A DNA stretch of 61,396 nt from a virus, in the IMG/VR virus record IMGVR_UViG_3300021433_000004, positions 1 through 61,396 of that record, one strand, 5' to 3'. The position numbers and the translations under genes are program-made. This document shows positions 1 through 7,610 of this stretch, in pieces. Positions within the stretch are counted from its first letter, which is position 1, and every line of letters begins with the position of its first letter. Under the pieces are notes generated by a model. The model worked only from the letters and a program-made list of their open reading frames with translations, was not told the DNA's origin and did no database searches.

Positions 1-150
1 CGCGACTTCGGGCTACTACAGCCCTGCCGCGACTTCGGGCGACTCCAGCCCTGCCGCGACTTCGGGCAACTCCAGCCCTGCCGCGACTTCGGGCTACTAC
101 AGCCCTGCCGCGACTTCGGGCGACTCCAGCCCTGCCGCGACTTCGGGCGA
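1..150 (+). repeat. 27-bp tandem repeat array, left part
   Basis: Near-identical 27-bp units, each encoding nine residues of the form SG-x-x-SPAAT, where the variable pair is YY, DS or NS. The last unit degenerates into SGEES. The same array is found at the right end of the window, so this is the continuation of one coding array interrupted by the contig ends. Unit length is a multiple of three, so copy-number change keeps the frame. Confidence 0.95.
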
Positions 151-343
151 AGAGTCCATCGCCTGCTCCATTGGCGTCCAAGCCACAGCGAAGTCAGCGC
201 TCGGCAACTGGATAGTGCTGGCAGAATATAAAGAAGGCACGCGAGAAGTGCTGACGGTTAAAACGGCCAAAGTGGATGGGAAGAAACTTAAAGCAGACAC
301 GTTTTACAAACTCAAGAAGGGCAAGTTCATTGTCGTAGAGTAA
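2..343 (+). CDS. DUF7666-type repeat protein, C-terminal part
   Basis: This open frame enters from the window edge with no start codon and ends at TAA 341-343. It encodes about six nine-residue SG-x-x-SPAAT repeats and then a non-repeat cap of about 66 residues, rich in Lys and ending KFIVVE. The N-terminal part begins at 60835, near the other end. Joining the two window ends directly would shift the frame, because four bases plus a multiple of 27 are missing. The array was therefore probably collapsed or truncated in assembly. The regular repeats suggest a stacked beta-solenoid. Proteins of this type are common in phages, but I know of no established function. Confidence 0.85.
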   Translation, partial: ATSGYYSPAATSGDSSPAATSGNSSPAATSGYYSPAATSGDSSPAATSGEESIACSIGVQATAKSALGNWIVLAEYKEGTREVLTVKTAKVDGKKLKADTFYKLKKGKFIVVE

Positions 344-369
344 CCGCGGGGCTGCCAAGGAGGAATAAG

Positions 370-834
370 TTGAGCGCACCATATTTTGATCCGACGATCC
401 CGATTATCAGCTTGTGGGCACCATGGGCGAATTGGGTGATTCTTGGCTGGAAAACGGTTGAGACGCGGCGACACAATAAGCTAGCTGGGCTAGATGGGAA
501 AATTATTGGCATCCACGTCACACAGCAGTGGGATGACTCAGCCATTGACGCAGCACGGCCGTATCTTACGGAATCACAGCTTTACCGGACGAGTTGCTTC
601 CTGCGAATTGGAGGCGCGATCCTCGGAACTGCTCGCGTCAGGTGGACCAGTAAATCACCTCTCGGCCCAGAATATGCCGCCGCTGCGCTCATTGAATGCG
701 ATACGCCCCGCTACGGGTTGGGCTTAGGAAATCCACAGATAATCGAAGCGATTCCGTGCCGAGGAAAGCAAGGGATCTGGTACTACAGAGATGTAGAGCT
801 GGCTGGGAGCGAGCAGAAGGAGAAGCGAAAGTGA
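370..834 (+). CDS. ASCH/PUA-like domain protein
   Basis: This 154-residue protein starts at TTG 370, chosen because a strong Shine-Dalgarno (AAGGAGGAA) lies just upstream and no in-frame ATG is better placed. The N-terminal segment ISLWAPWANWVILGWKTVETR carries the W-x-P-W-A and G-x-K-T-x-E-x-R signature of ASCH domains, which have a PUA-like fold and usually bind RNA or modified nucleic acid. It overlaps the methyltransferase start by four bases (GTGA), so the two are probably translationally coupled. A role in nucleic-acid modification is inferred from that pairing and is not shown by the sequence. Confidence 0.75.
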   Translation: MSAPYFDPTIPIISLWAPWANWVILGWKTVETRRHNKLAGLDGKIIGIHVTQQWDDSAIDAARPYLTESQLYRTSCFLRIGGAILGTARVRWTSKSPLGPEYAAAALIECDTPRYGLGLGNPQIIEAIPCRGKQGIWYYRDVELAGSEQKEKRK

Positions 835-2267
835 GCGTGTACTACAACGAAAACGATCCATTTGCCGCTTCTTGGTTGCAGGAACTCATACAGCGTGGGC
901 TGATCGCCGAGGGGGATGTGGATGAACGATCCATCGCAGACGTGGACGCCGCCGACGTTCGAGGATACGCGCAGTGTCACTGGTTCGCCGGCATCGGAGG
1001 ATGGAGCTATGCGCTCAGACTCGCTGGATGGCCGGACGACGAGCCCGTGTGGACCGGAAGTTGCCCCTGTCAGCCGTTCTCGGCAGCGGGAAAAGGTGAA
1101 GGCTTTGCCGACCCCAGACACCTGTGGCCTCAGTGGTTCCGGCTCGTCCGCGAGTGTCGCCCTGGCGTCGTCTTTGGCGAGCAGGTTGACAAGGCGCTTC
1201 AGTGGCTCGACCTTGTTTCGGGAGACTTGGAAGGTGAAGGTTACGCCATCGGGGCGGCAATTGTGGGCGCACACAGCGTCGGGGCACCGCACCGGAGACA
1301 GCGGATATATTGGGTGGCCGACTACGGGATCGAAGGATGCGGACAAGTCTGTGCGGTCGATGGAGGGAGCGGAGAAGGAAGCCGCGCGGAGGGGATGGGG
1401 GAACGATTTGAATACAGCAGCATTGTCGGCGTGGCCCTCCCCGATGGCAGGCACTCCAGCGCAGAAGGGGTACAACGAAGCGAGGAACAACGATTCGAGC
1501 CGGAGGACGGTGGAGCTGGTAGCGAGTTGGGCAACTCCGAGAGTGGGGAACAACAACGGCTATGGGAACCCGATTCGGTCGAACGACAAAATGTGTCGCT
1601 TGGAAGATCAGGTTCACGGAGTATGGATCAGCCCCCAGGTGAAGGATTGGCGCTCAGGACAGGGGGAACGGTACTTGGAGGGCAAGCACGCGGTATCGCT
1701 GAACGACCAAGCGACCTTGACTCATGGCGATCGCCAGAGTGGCTCCCCTGTCGGGACGGAAAATCGCGGCCAACTCAACCCGGCCTTTTCCCGCTGGCTC
1801 ATGGGATACCCGGTCGAGTGGGACGCCTGCGCGGATACGGCAACGCAATCGTCCCGCAAGTTGCGGCGGAATTCATCTGGGCGTATTTAGACGTGGCTCG
1901 GGAGCGAGCGGGCTTTAGCGCAGCAAAAAGGAGAGAAATGAAAATCGCTGAGAACGTTGCGAAGCGCGTAGGGCAGCAAACGGTTGCGGTCGCCGGTTTA
2001 TGGTTGCGAAAGATGGGCGATCATGCCGAGATGCTGGCCGAGAATCCAGCTACAGGCGAATGGGTGCTGTTGGTTTCAACGCAGATTGAGGGCCAGTTTT
2101 CACACATCTATGAGCCGTCTGGGATCGTTGCCAAGTTCGGACCTAATCCAAGCGATCCCAATCCCGTAATAGGCAGGTGCCTAGCATTCGGCCACGGACT
2201 CACGGATCATGCGCAGAATGGTTTCTGCCGCGATTGGAAGCCGCTTAGCGAAATCGATAACGACTAA
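831..2267 (+). CDS. DNA cytosine C5-methyltransferase
   Basis: This 478-residue protein starts at GTG 831, overlapping the previous stop. Motif I FAGIGG is at residues 52-57 and the catalytic PCQPFS loop at 79-84, with Cys80 as the nucleophile. GEQV near 116 replaces the usual ENV motif. QRIYWV is near 157 and motif X GYGNAIVPQ is at 335-343. It should methylate cytosine C5 in DNA using S-adenosylmethionine, probably to protect phage DNA or as a first modification step. Residues of about 170-300 are Gly/Ser/Glu-rich and coincide with a second long frame. The last 109 residues lie after motif X and may be a separate gene product started at 1938. Confidence 0.9.
   Translation: MSVYYNENDPFAASWLQELIQRGLIAEGDVDERSIADVDAADVRGYAQCHWFAGIGGWSYALRLAGWPDDEPVWTGSCPCQPFSAAGKGEGFADPRHLWPQWFRLVRECRPGVVFGEQVDKALQWLDLVSGDLEGEGYAIGAAIVGAHSVGAPHRRQRIYWVADYGIEGCGQVCAVDGGSGEGSRAEGMGERFEYSSIVGVALPDGRHSSAEGVQRSEEQRFEPEDGGAGSELGNSESGEQQRLWEPDSVERQNVSLGRSGSRSMDQPPGEGLALRTGGTVLGGQARGIAERPSDLDSWRSPEWLPCRDGKSRPTQPGLFPLAHGIPGRVGRLRGYGNAIVPQVAAEFIWAYLDVARERAGFSAAKRREMKIAENVAKRVGQQTVAVAGLWLRKMGDHAEMLAENPATGEWVLLVSTQIEGQFSHIYEPSGIVAKFGPNPSDPNPVIGRCLAFGHGLTDHAQNGFCRDWKPLSEIDND
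922..1890 (+). CDS. Overlapping frame inside methyltransferase gene
   Basis: This 322-residue frame is shifted +1 relative to the methyltransferase and lies wholly inside it. A GAGGGGG ribosome site sits six bases before ATG 922. Its product has features I recognise from many phage and prophage proteins annotated as hypothetical or methyltransferase-associated. These are an early Ser/Pro-rich segment, the phrases STLFRETWKVK and TPSGR, repeated W-P/A-x-P motifs, and the ending LNPAFSRWLMGYP-x-EWDAC followed by a Ser/Arg-rich tail. That the noncoding frame matches a recurrent family supports dual coding. The function is unknown. The alternative is that the resemblance is a by-product of conserved methyltransferase DNA. 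Confidence 0.6.
   Translation: MNDPSQTWTPPTFEDTRSVTGSPASEDGAMRSDSLDGRTTSPCGPEVAPVSRSRQREKVKALPTPDTCGLSGSGSSASVALASSLASRLTRRFSGSTLFRETWKVKVTPSGRQLWAHTASGHRTGDSGYIGWPTTGSKDADKSVRSMEGAEKEAARRGWGNDLNTAALSAWPSPMAGTPAQKGYNEARNNDSSRRTVELVASWATPRVGNNNGYGNPIRSNDKMCRLEDQVHGVWISPQVKDWRSGQGERYLEGKHAVSLNDQATLTHGDRQSGSPVGTENRGQLNPAFSRWLMGYPVEWDACADTATQSSRKLRRNSSGRI
1938..2267 (+). CDS. Possible in-frame internal gene (109 aa)
   Basis: An ATG at 1938 in the methyltransferase frame is preceded by AAAAAGGAGAGAA, one of the best ribosome sites in this region. The segment encodes 109 residues with no methyltransferase motifs. The methyltransferase would normally be expected to end soon after motif X, so this looks like a formerly separate gene fused in frame by loss of a stop codon, or one still translated independently. 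I do not recognise the domain. Confidence 0.45.
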   Translation: MKIAENVAKRVGQQTVAVAGLWLRKMGDHAEMLAENPATGEWVLLVSTQIEGQFSHIYEPSGIVAKFGPNPSDPNPVIGRCLAFGHGLTDHAQNGFCRDWKPLSEIDND

Positions 2268-2298
2268 ATTCTGACTGGTCAAAAGGGAGGTAGCTAAG

Positions 2299-2418
2299 AT
2301 GGCCCGCTGGCTGATGCAACTGTTCTGCTGGCACGAATGGCGTTACTTTTTTACGGAGCCCGATTATCCAGAATTAGATTACCGGAAGTGCGGCAAGAAA
2401 GAGTTGACCTGTATTTAA
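2299..2418 (+). CDS. Small hypothetical protein (39 aa)
   Basis: This 39-codon frame starts at ATG 2299, eight bases after an AAGGGAGG ribosome site, and stops at TAA 2416-2418. The product is aromatic-rich at the N-terminus (WLMQLFCWHEWRYFF) and ends with a Cys/Lys segment. It is not recognised. It was placed on the strong ribosome site and on its position in a tight run of small genes. Confidence 0.6.
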   Translation: MARWLMQLFCWHEWRYFFTEPDYPELDYRKCGKKELTCI

Positions 2419-2448
2419 ATGAGTGGGGGAGCGCAGGGAGGGGCGGAA

Positions 2449-2652
2449 ATGAGCAAGAGCGTGTTTCCGGTGCAACAAATTAACCGTCGTAAGATTCGCA
2501 CGGCACTGATCGGCCAAGGTCAGCGTATGAGCAACTGGCTGTACAACATGAAGCAAAGCAGCAAAATTCCAGCCGACATTCGAGAAGAGATGCGGTGGCT
2601 GCAAGAGGGATGGGACAGAATCGTCGATGAGGGGAAAGGGGATGCCCGCTGA
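2449..2652 (+). CDS. Small hypothetical protein (67 aa)
   Basis: ATG 2449 was chosen because GGGAGGGGCGG lies directly upstream. An earlier ATG at 2419 abuts the previous stop and has no ribosome site. The basic product (KSVFPVQQINRRKIRTALIG near the start) has a helical look and a Trp-containing C-terminus. The stop overlaps the next start (TGATG). The function is not recognised. A small DNA-binding or regulatory protein is possible, but there is no motif to prove it. Confidence 0.65.
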   Translation: MSKSVFPVQQINRRKIRTALIGQGQRMSNWLYNMKQSSKIPADIREEMRWLQEGWDRIVDEGKGDAR

Positions 2653-2861
2653 TGGCCCTCATAGGCAACGATTTCATCACGGTCACATATCCAGAAACGG
2701 TACGCTGCTCGGAGTGCGGCAAGAAGATCACGGCGGGGCAGCCTGTCCTCGTCTCCAAGAAGGGCGGCAAGGTCCGCAAGCGCATATGCGGCGAGGAGTG
2801 CAGGCTAACTTTCGATGCGAGAGTCTGGGAAGATTTTGCACGACGGAGGGACACCCGCTGA
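2652..2861 (+). CDS. Zinc-ribbon-like small protein (69 aa)
   Basis: The start overlaps the previous stop in TGATG. The protein has paired cysteines, CSECGK near residue 19 and CGEEC near residue 46, spaced like a treble-clef or zinc-ribbon fold. They are followed by a basic helix ending RRRDTR. It is probably a metal-stabilised nucleic-acid-binding microprotein. It belongs to a run of coupled tiny genes from 2.3 to 3.3 kb, and its specific role is unknown. Confidence 0.7.
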   Translation: MALIGNDFITVTYPETVRCSECGKKITAGQPVLVSKKGGKVRKRICGEECRLTFDARVWEDFARRRDTR

Positions 2862-3082
2862 TGGCTGCCACTTGCATAGCCAAACTTCTTAATGCTCCAT
2901 ACTTCTCAGAGATTGATGGGCGCAAGCTATGCCAAGGGCAGATGCTCGTATTGCCCGGATTTTGGATGACGGCCAGCGACGGGAATCTTGACGCGCATAT
3001 CTGTGAAGTGCACGCACGCATCGCACTAGAAACACTCCCTCACACCAGTTATCTATCTGAGCAGTTGCGGAGGGTACGATGA
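2861..3082 (+). CDS. Small hypothetical protein (73 aa)
   Basis: ATG 2861 overlaps the preceding TGA (TGATG). The 73-residue product has three cysteines, including one in DAHICEVHA, a spacing seen in small metal sites. The family is not recognised. The reading frame continues upstream, but the coupling and the size of neighbouring genes support this start. Confidence 0.6.
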   Translation: MAATCIAKLLNAPYFSEIDGRKLCQGQMLVLPGFWMTASDGNLDAHICEVHARIALETLPHTSYLSEQLRRVR

Positions 3083-3279
3083 GCGAAACGCGCAAGCCGC
3101 GACGAGCCTACTGCGGGAAGAGTCGCCCCGTAAAGAAGTACGATCACGTGTGTACTCGCCCTCTTCTCCATCCAGGTCGATGCTTGTGTAGTTGCGGCGT
3201 TCGCTTTAAGCCGACGCATCCTTACAGGGCCAAAATCACGTCAATTACATGTTTGGTGCTCGGAGGAAATTATGACTGA
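3079..3279 (+). CDS. Cys-rich small protein (66 aa)
   Basis: The start overlaps the previous stop in ATGA. The protein is basic, with cysteines at about residues 12, 25, 35 and 39 (RCLCSCG), compatible with a small zinc-binding domain. The last bases overlap the start of the DUF551 protein. The function is unknown. Confidence 0.6.
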   Translation: MSETRKPRRAYCGKSRPVKKYDHVCTRPLLHPGRCLCSCGVRFKPTHPYRAKITSITCLVLGGNYD

Positions 3280-4324
3280 GATGACAGACAAGAAGCTGTA
3301 CACGCTCACGGAAGAACAGATATTCAGCGCTGCAAGAGTTATCAGATGCAGAGGAGATGCCAATTATGGATCGTCCGAAATCGCGATGATAATCAAATCG
3401 CATGCGGCGGAGGCGCGGGAGGGATCACTGCCCCCAAAGGGCCTGATAAAGCACATGGTCGAGCGGTTTCTTGCATGGAAATTGCCTGAGAATTTCAATC
3501 CCGATGGCGGAATCAGCTTTACCCCGGTGGTCAATGCGCATCGTCCAGAATGGACGTACAAAAACGAACCCAGCGGTACTAATTTACTGGATTACACGCA
3601 AGCTGAGCAGATGGTCCGACATATGCTAGAAGGCGCTTCGTTGGCGGAGGGCTCACTGCGGACGCCAGCGGCCCCAACGTGGATCAGCGTCGAGGACAGA
3701 CTGCCTGAGTTCGCGGGAACTTACATCGTGGCGGTTGATGGACGGGGAGATGATGGGGAAGAGTATATCAGCTCGCTTCCTGCCGATTGGTCTATCAACG
3801 ACAAGCGCTGGCATGATTTGCGGGGATGGGGACACGACGAAGTGACGCATTGGATGCCACTTCCTAATTCCCCGGCGAGGGGCGAGGCGTCCCAGCCTCT
3901 CGATCCGACCGAAGAATTCCTGCCCGATCCGAAGCGAACGCGGCGACTTTCGAGGATAGAGGCCCAGCCTGCTCCGCAACCAACGCCGCCGCTCGCCACT
4001 TTATGCGGCGCACCGATCCAGTTGGCGGGGTTGCCCGCAGCTTCGCCGTGTAAGAAAGAAAGTGGGCACTCCGGGCCGTGTGATCCGTGGACATATCAGC
4101 ACTCGGCGGCAGAGTCTCCAGCGCAACCCTCGCCGGGTAAAATCTGCAAGCAATGTGGGAAGCCGTTTACGGACACAACTATGTGGCAACTGAGGGTAAG
4201 TTGCGATGAGTGCACGTTTGGCGAGGCAGCGGCTTCGCCCAGCCCCACCGACACTCTGGCCCGAGCAGAGAAGGACGAAGGGCTGTACGACTTGCCCACG
4301 CCAGGGAACACGGAGGAAAAGTGA
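3272..4324 (+). CDS. DUF551-domain protein
   Basis: This 350-residue protein starts at ATG 3272 with GGAGGAAATT upstream. Residues of about 132-197 form a clear DUF551 domain, from WISVEDRLPE to HWMPLP. It is preceded by another domain common in phage early genes (VERFLAWKLPENF followed by a GTNLL motif near residue 100). The C-terminal part is Pro/Ala-rich linker with two Cys clusters, including CKQCGKPF near 295, that look like zinc ribbons. DUF551 has no firmly known activity. The modular structure, with a long low-complexity linker, suggests a scaffold or adaptor, but that is inference. Confidence 0.8.
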   Translation: MTEMTDKKLYTLTEEQIFSAARVIRCRGDANYGSSEIAMIIKSHAAEAREGSLPPKGLIKHMVERFLAWKLPENFNPDGGISFTPVVNAHRPEWTYKNEPSGTNLLDYTQAEQMVRHMLEGASLAEGSLRTPAAPTWISVEDRLPEFAGTYIVAVDGRGDDGEEYISSLPADWSINDKRWHDLRGWGHDEVTHWMPLPNSPARGEASQPLDPTEEFLPDPKRTRRLSRIEAQPAPQPTPPLATLCGAPIQLAGLPAASPCKKESGHSGPCDPWTYQHSAAESPAQPSPGKICKQCGKPFTDTTMWQLRVSCDECTFGEAAASPSPTDTLARAEKDEGLYDLPTPGNTEEK

Positions 4325-4749
4325 GCGACCGTGAGGTGGTTTTCTGGGGAGCCATGCGGGTTGGGGCGATGACTCGTAAGGCTCCGTCTGGGGCGAGAGG
4401 CCGCCGCGTGCAGATTGCCGCAAGCGCCGCACAGGATGCGTTGCCGTCGCTGATCGGAAGGCTTCTGACTTGTAACCATGACGGCATAGTCTTAGGCCGG
4501 ATTAACCGGGTCCGATTATGCGGAGAGTGGTTATTCATCGCGGGGTCGGGTAAACGGGATTTGCTGAGGCTTCGCCATCAGGGATTGTCATGGAAGGCAA
4601 AAGATTGCCAAGTGTGCTGGCGGTCGAACACGGTGCGCTCGTTCTCTCGCTGGGATGATGTGGCAGTTGTAGTCAATCCCGCATCCCATGGAACCATGCT
4701 CAAAGTCATCGCAGATCGCAAATCGTGGTGGAGGAGATTGCTCGGTTAG
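4321..4749 (+). CDS. Hypothetical basic protein (142 aa)
   Basis: It starts at GTG 4321 in a GTGA overlap with the preceding stop. The product is basic, with many Arg residues and several Trp, including a WWRRLLG tail. No conserved domain is recognised. The density of aromatic and basic residues would fit nucleic-acid binding, but this cannot be shown from the sequence alone. Confidence 0.6.
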   Translation: MSDREVVFWGAMRVGAMTRKAPSGARGRRVQIAASAAQDALPSLIGRLLTCNHDGIVLGRINRVRLCGEWLFIAGSGKRDLLRLRHQGLSWKAKDCQVCWRSNTVRSFSRWDDVAVVVNPASHGTMLKVIADRKSWWRRLLG

Positions 4750-4791
4750 GCTGACCCGATTTCGCCAAAGGGAAGAAAGGAAAGGAAAACG

Positions 4792-5007
4792 ATGAGCGAA
4801 GAGTACAAGAAGTATCGCAGGACGCAGATTGCAGAGATGGCCGACTGGGAGCCGGGATTCGATATGAGCGGAGTTTCTGTATGCGCCCATGACGCTCAGA
4901 ACGGATCGCCCAAGACTGGGGACAAGATCGCCCGCAACCCTGCCAACCATGCTGACCGATGGCTGGTAGCTAAGGAATATTTCGAGGCGAATTTCGCTGA
5001 CTTTTAA
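4792..5007 (+). CDS. Conserved phage protein (71 aa)
   Basis: ATG 4792 follows GGAAAGGAAAACG. The 71-residue product contains the sequence pattern NGSPKTGDKIARNPANHADRWLV, split here only by its own length, which I recognise as a recurrent motif of small phage proteins of unknown function. It lies between two short intergenic gaps and has a good ribosome site. Confidence 0.7.
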   Translation: MSEEYKKYRRTQIAEMADWEPGFDMSGVSVCAHDAQNGSPKTGDKIARNPANHADRWLVAKEYFEANFADF

Positions 5008-5052
5008 GACCTTCGCTCGGGTCCGAATAGAGCGGGAAAAGAGGGAATGGGA

Positions 5053-5451
5053 ATGGCCAAGAAAAGCATGTTACAACTGGGTGAGGATTTGAGTTCGCCA
5101 GACATAAGTAAATCGGAATTAACGCACGATGAAACGCTCAGAGCGAACGCCTTGGCGCTGGCCTGCCGCTATTACGTAGAGACAATCTGCAAGGACGGGG
5201 ATCTTTACCGCGAACTGATCCGCGACAACAAAGTGCTGAAGCCCGCTACCTACGTCGCAGTTATTGAAGTCGCCTGTTCTTTTGAAATGTTCATTCGGGG
5301 AGAACTTAACAAAACCGCCGATGCTGTTGTCGGTGGAGCGATGGAGTTCGAGGCCACAGTCGCGGAGCAGAAACTAGCCCATGAGAAGCATATGGAAGAA
5401 CTGGATGATCTCACCAAGGCGGACAGGGAGATTCCTGTTGCAGCGAAGTAA
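5053..5451 (+). CDS. Hypothetical helical protein (132 aa)
   Basis: ATG 5053 was chosen over ATG 5047 because GAGGG lies at better spacing. The product is acidic and strongly helical, with a central aromatic region and a long charged C-terminal helix (residues of about 100-130) that could form a coiled coil. No signal peptide or membrane segment is visible. The family is not recognised. Confidence 0.65.
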   Translation: MAKKSMLQLGEDLSSPDISKSELTHDETLRANALALACRYYVETICKDGDLYRELIRDNKVLKPATYVAVIEVACSFEMFIRGELNKTADAVVGGAMEFEATVAEQKLAHEKHMEELDDLTKADREIPVAAK

Positions 5452-5522
5452 TTGATTTCTTTCCTCGGCTACTAGGCTGAGGGGAGGAGACGTGCGCTCC
5501 GTCGAAGAGTCGCAGAGAGGAG

Positions 5523-5702
5523 GTGCCAATTGACAAACAAACAAAGGAAGACAACGTTAGCATGGGGTTCCCGATTTGGGACGCTAAATTTGTCGCTACG
5601 GATGGTCGGATTTGTGGCTTTCAACCTGACTATGGCGACAATACTACTACATACAAGCGTTTCGTGGTCGGATGCTCAGATAAACCATCTTCTAACGATT
5701 GA
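5523..5702 (+). CDS. Small hypothetical protein (59 aa)
   Basis: A frame starting at GTG 5523, or at ATG 5562 for 46 residues, gives a hydrophilic product containing FPIWDAKFVATDGRICGFQ. This looks more protein-like than the TTG-initiated frame beginning at 5530 on the same DNA. The GAGAGGAG site lies very close to the GTG, so the exact start is unsure. No function is recognised. Confidence 0.45.
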   Translation: MPIDKQTKEDNVSMGFPIWDAKFVATDGRICGFQPDYGDNTTTYKRFVVGCSDKPSSND

Positions 5703-5782
5703 CCGCGCCTCGTAGGCCCCGTATCGAGGGCGGAGAAGTATCACGGGGCGCACGCCATAGCATGGAACTGGGAAGGAAGGAA

Positions 5783-5977
5783 ATGGCAATAGAAACGCTC
5801 GAAGATATTGTTGAGAATTTGGCGGACAAGATTGGCGTCTACGGTGCTCACGATGAGGAAAATGAAGAGGTCTGTGACGTGCATCCGTGCCGCTGCTGCT
5901 GGACCAGTAATCTCATAGAGCGTATCTGGGCAGCCGTAAGGACTGAGCAGGCACTAGAACGCGGGAGGGCTTTGTGA
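5783..5977 (+). CDS. Small Cys-containing protein (64 aa)
   Basis: ATG 5783 has an AAGGAAGGAA ribosome site immediately upstream. The 64-residue acidic product carries a compact Cys cluster, VHPCRCCW near residue 35, followed by a helix. It overlaps the next gene by GTGA. The cluster suggests a metal site. The family is not recognised. Confidence 0.65.
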   Translation: MAIETLEDIVENLADKIGVYGAHDEENEEVCDVHPCRCCWTSNLIERIWAAVRTEQALERGRAL

Positions 5978-7338
5978 CCGAGGAAGAGGACAGAATCAAA
6001 GCTGCCAAGGAATCATTTCAGAATTGGGCCGAGATGCGCGACCTCGACAAGTTCGGCGGATACGATACTGTTCTTGATTGGACGGTAGAACGGGATAGAG
6101 CCTGGAATATATGGCTCGCCGCACACGAATCCGGGGCCGAGTTTGCCCGCTCCGAGCGCGAAGTCGCTGACACGTCAGTTCCGATCATTCAACGGCTCAA
6201 TGCTGAGAATGCGGAACTACGGAAGGACTCCATCCAACTTAATGAACAATTGAAGTCCGAGCGCGAAGCCGGCAGGAGAGAGGGACTGCTTGAGTGTGCA
6301 ATTGCTATCTGTGAGTGGTGCCGCTTAAATCGGCCATTCGCGGAACCTATCTATGGGCGAAGCTATGAGATGTGGTACATCCCATTTCCTGAGCACCCTG
6401 AGGATTCGCAGAGAGTGCGATGCCAAGCTGAATCAATTCAACAGGTATTGCGGGCGCTAGCGGACAAGGGTCATAATATACTTGCGGAATCAACCCAAGG
6501 GGGCACGGGTGTAACCTCTGAAAGGTTGGTAACGCTAATGGAACTGCTGCGGGTATATGCCAATCGGTATGCCGACTTTGCATATCAACTCGAACTGAGT
6601 TCGAATCTCCTGGACACATCCGATATATGGGCTCCCCAGAACAAAGCGACCTGCGATTTCATAAGAACGCGATTGGAAGCACTGGCCGTCATGTGCATTG
6701 AAGGGGATCTTCCTGTGACGGCCATACCGATTGGAGCCGGCCTGATTGCATTCAAAGAGCATAAAGCCACGAATCCCGTCCTCAAGCATTTGTTGACCAC
6801 GATCAGGGAGAGGCTTGTGGATGAATTATCTACCAAATTGTTTTTTCAGTTGCCACATTCTAGGAAGGAATTGTTCGAAAACCCTCTCAATAAGTGGAGT
6901 GAAGTTATCGAACGATTTGCAGGATGCAGTTTAGATGTAGGCGAAGCCTCAAAATGCTTTGCTCTATCTCGCTACGCGGCTTGTGTGTTTCATTGTGTGC
7001 AAATCATCGAACATGGCCTTTTAGAGTTAGGCACATTCCTAAGCGTCAATGATCCCATCTCTGGATGGACTGCTGTAGCCAATGAACTTAAGAAAATAAT
7101 CAACAAGAAACACGATCAGCGAAGTGATTTTGAGAAGAAACATTTCCAATTCATTGAGCAGATGCAGGGGACCGTCGAAGCCTTAAAAAACGCATGGCGC
7201 AACAAGATCAGCCATGTAAGCGGCCAACGGTTGCTCTTGGTTAGCAGTGAATTCACTCCTGATACGGCAGAAGAAATTATGACGGCTACTCGCGCTTTTA
7301 TGCGACGGTTGACGGAGAGTTTACCTAATGAAAAATAG
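5974..7338 (+). CDS. HEPN-like domain protein with coiled-coil N-terminus
   Basis: This 454-residue protein starts at GTG 5974. The first 120 residues resemble a helical domain found in many phage early proteins (a Trp-rich start, a charged coiled coil near 75-105). The C-terminal 130 residues form a helical domain with a CVFHCVQIIEHGLLELG segment and an R-x4-H motif (RNKISH, Arg409 to His414), as in HEPN ribonucleases and nucleotidyltransferase partners. This suggests RNA cleavage or nucleotide binding. No paired antitoxin is evident. The codon usage and AT content from about 6.8 to 7.3 kb look lower in GC than the flanks, which fits recent acquisition. Confidence 0.65.
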   Translation: MTEEEDRIKAAKESFQNWAEMRDLDKFGGYDTVLDWTVERDRAWNIWLAAHESGAEFARSEREVADTSVPIIQRLNAENAELRKDSIQLNEQLKSEREAGRREGLLECAIAICEWCRLNRPFAEPIYGRSYEMWYIPFPEHPEDSQRVRCQAESIQQVLRALADKGHNILAESTQGGTGVTSERLVTLMELLRVYANRYADFAYQLELSSNLLDTSDIWAPQNKATCDFIRTRLEALAVMCIEGDLPVTAIPIGAGLIAFKEHKATNPVLKHLLTTIRERLVDELSTKLFFQLPHSRKELFENPLNKWSEVIERFAGCSLDVGEASKCFALSRYAACVFHCVQIIEHGLLELGTFLSVNDPISGWTAVANELKKIINKKHDQRSDFEKKHFQFIEQMQGTVEALKNAWRNKISHVSGQRLLLVSSEFTPDTAEEIMTATRAFMRRLTESLPNEK

Positions 7339-7540
7339 TTCCGAATTTGAAAATTTCGATCAAACGATGCGAAAGCTGATGAATGTTCCGCATAGTGAGA
7401 TCAAGGCCAAACTGGACGAAGAGAAAGCGGAGAAGAAGGCGCGGCCAAAGAAAAGAGGGCGGCCGACGAGTTGCTTAAAAAGATGGACGTATCAAGCCCC
7501 GGCAATGCCGGATGGGAAGGGCGCTTCTTTGAACTGCTGA
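7328..7540 (+). CDS. Conserved small phage protein (70 aa)
   Basis: ATG 7328 lies inside the end of the previous gene. The N-terminus SSEFENFDQTMRKLMNVPHS matches a very common short phage protein whose members end in a Lys-rich tail with a G-R-P motif, also seen here. The role is unknown. The last 20 residues differ from the usual ending. A +2 frame over this tail stays open to TGA near 7561, so a frameshift close to position 7480 is possible. Confidence 0.7.
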   Translation: MKNSSEFENFDQTMRKLMNVPHSEIKAKLDEEKAEKKARPKKRGRPTSCLKRWTYQAPAMPDGKGASLNC

Positions 7541-7610
7541 TGTTGTTGGCTGAGGTTAAATGACTCGCGGGCGCTGATCTTCCCATTACTAGGACGGAGG
7601 GGAACCAAGC

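Noticed and set aside
783-1556. Long minus-strand open frames opposite the methyltransferase gene
   Set aside because: They lack recognisable protein patterns and good ribosome sites; they mirror high-GC codons of the real gene.
5530-5715. TTG-initiated hydrophobic frame
   Set aside because: The overlapping frame from 5523 or 5562 has a more protein-like composition and ends near the next gene.
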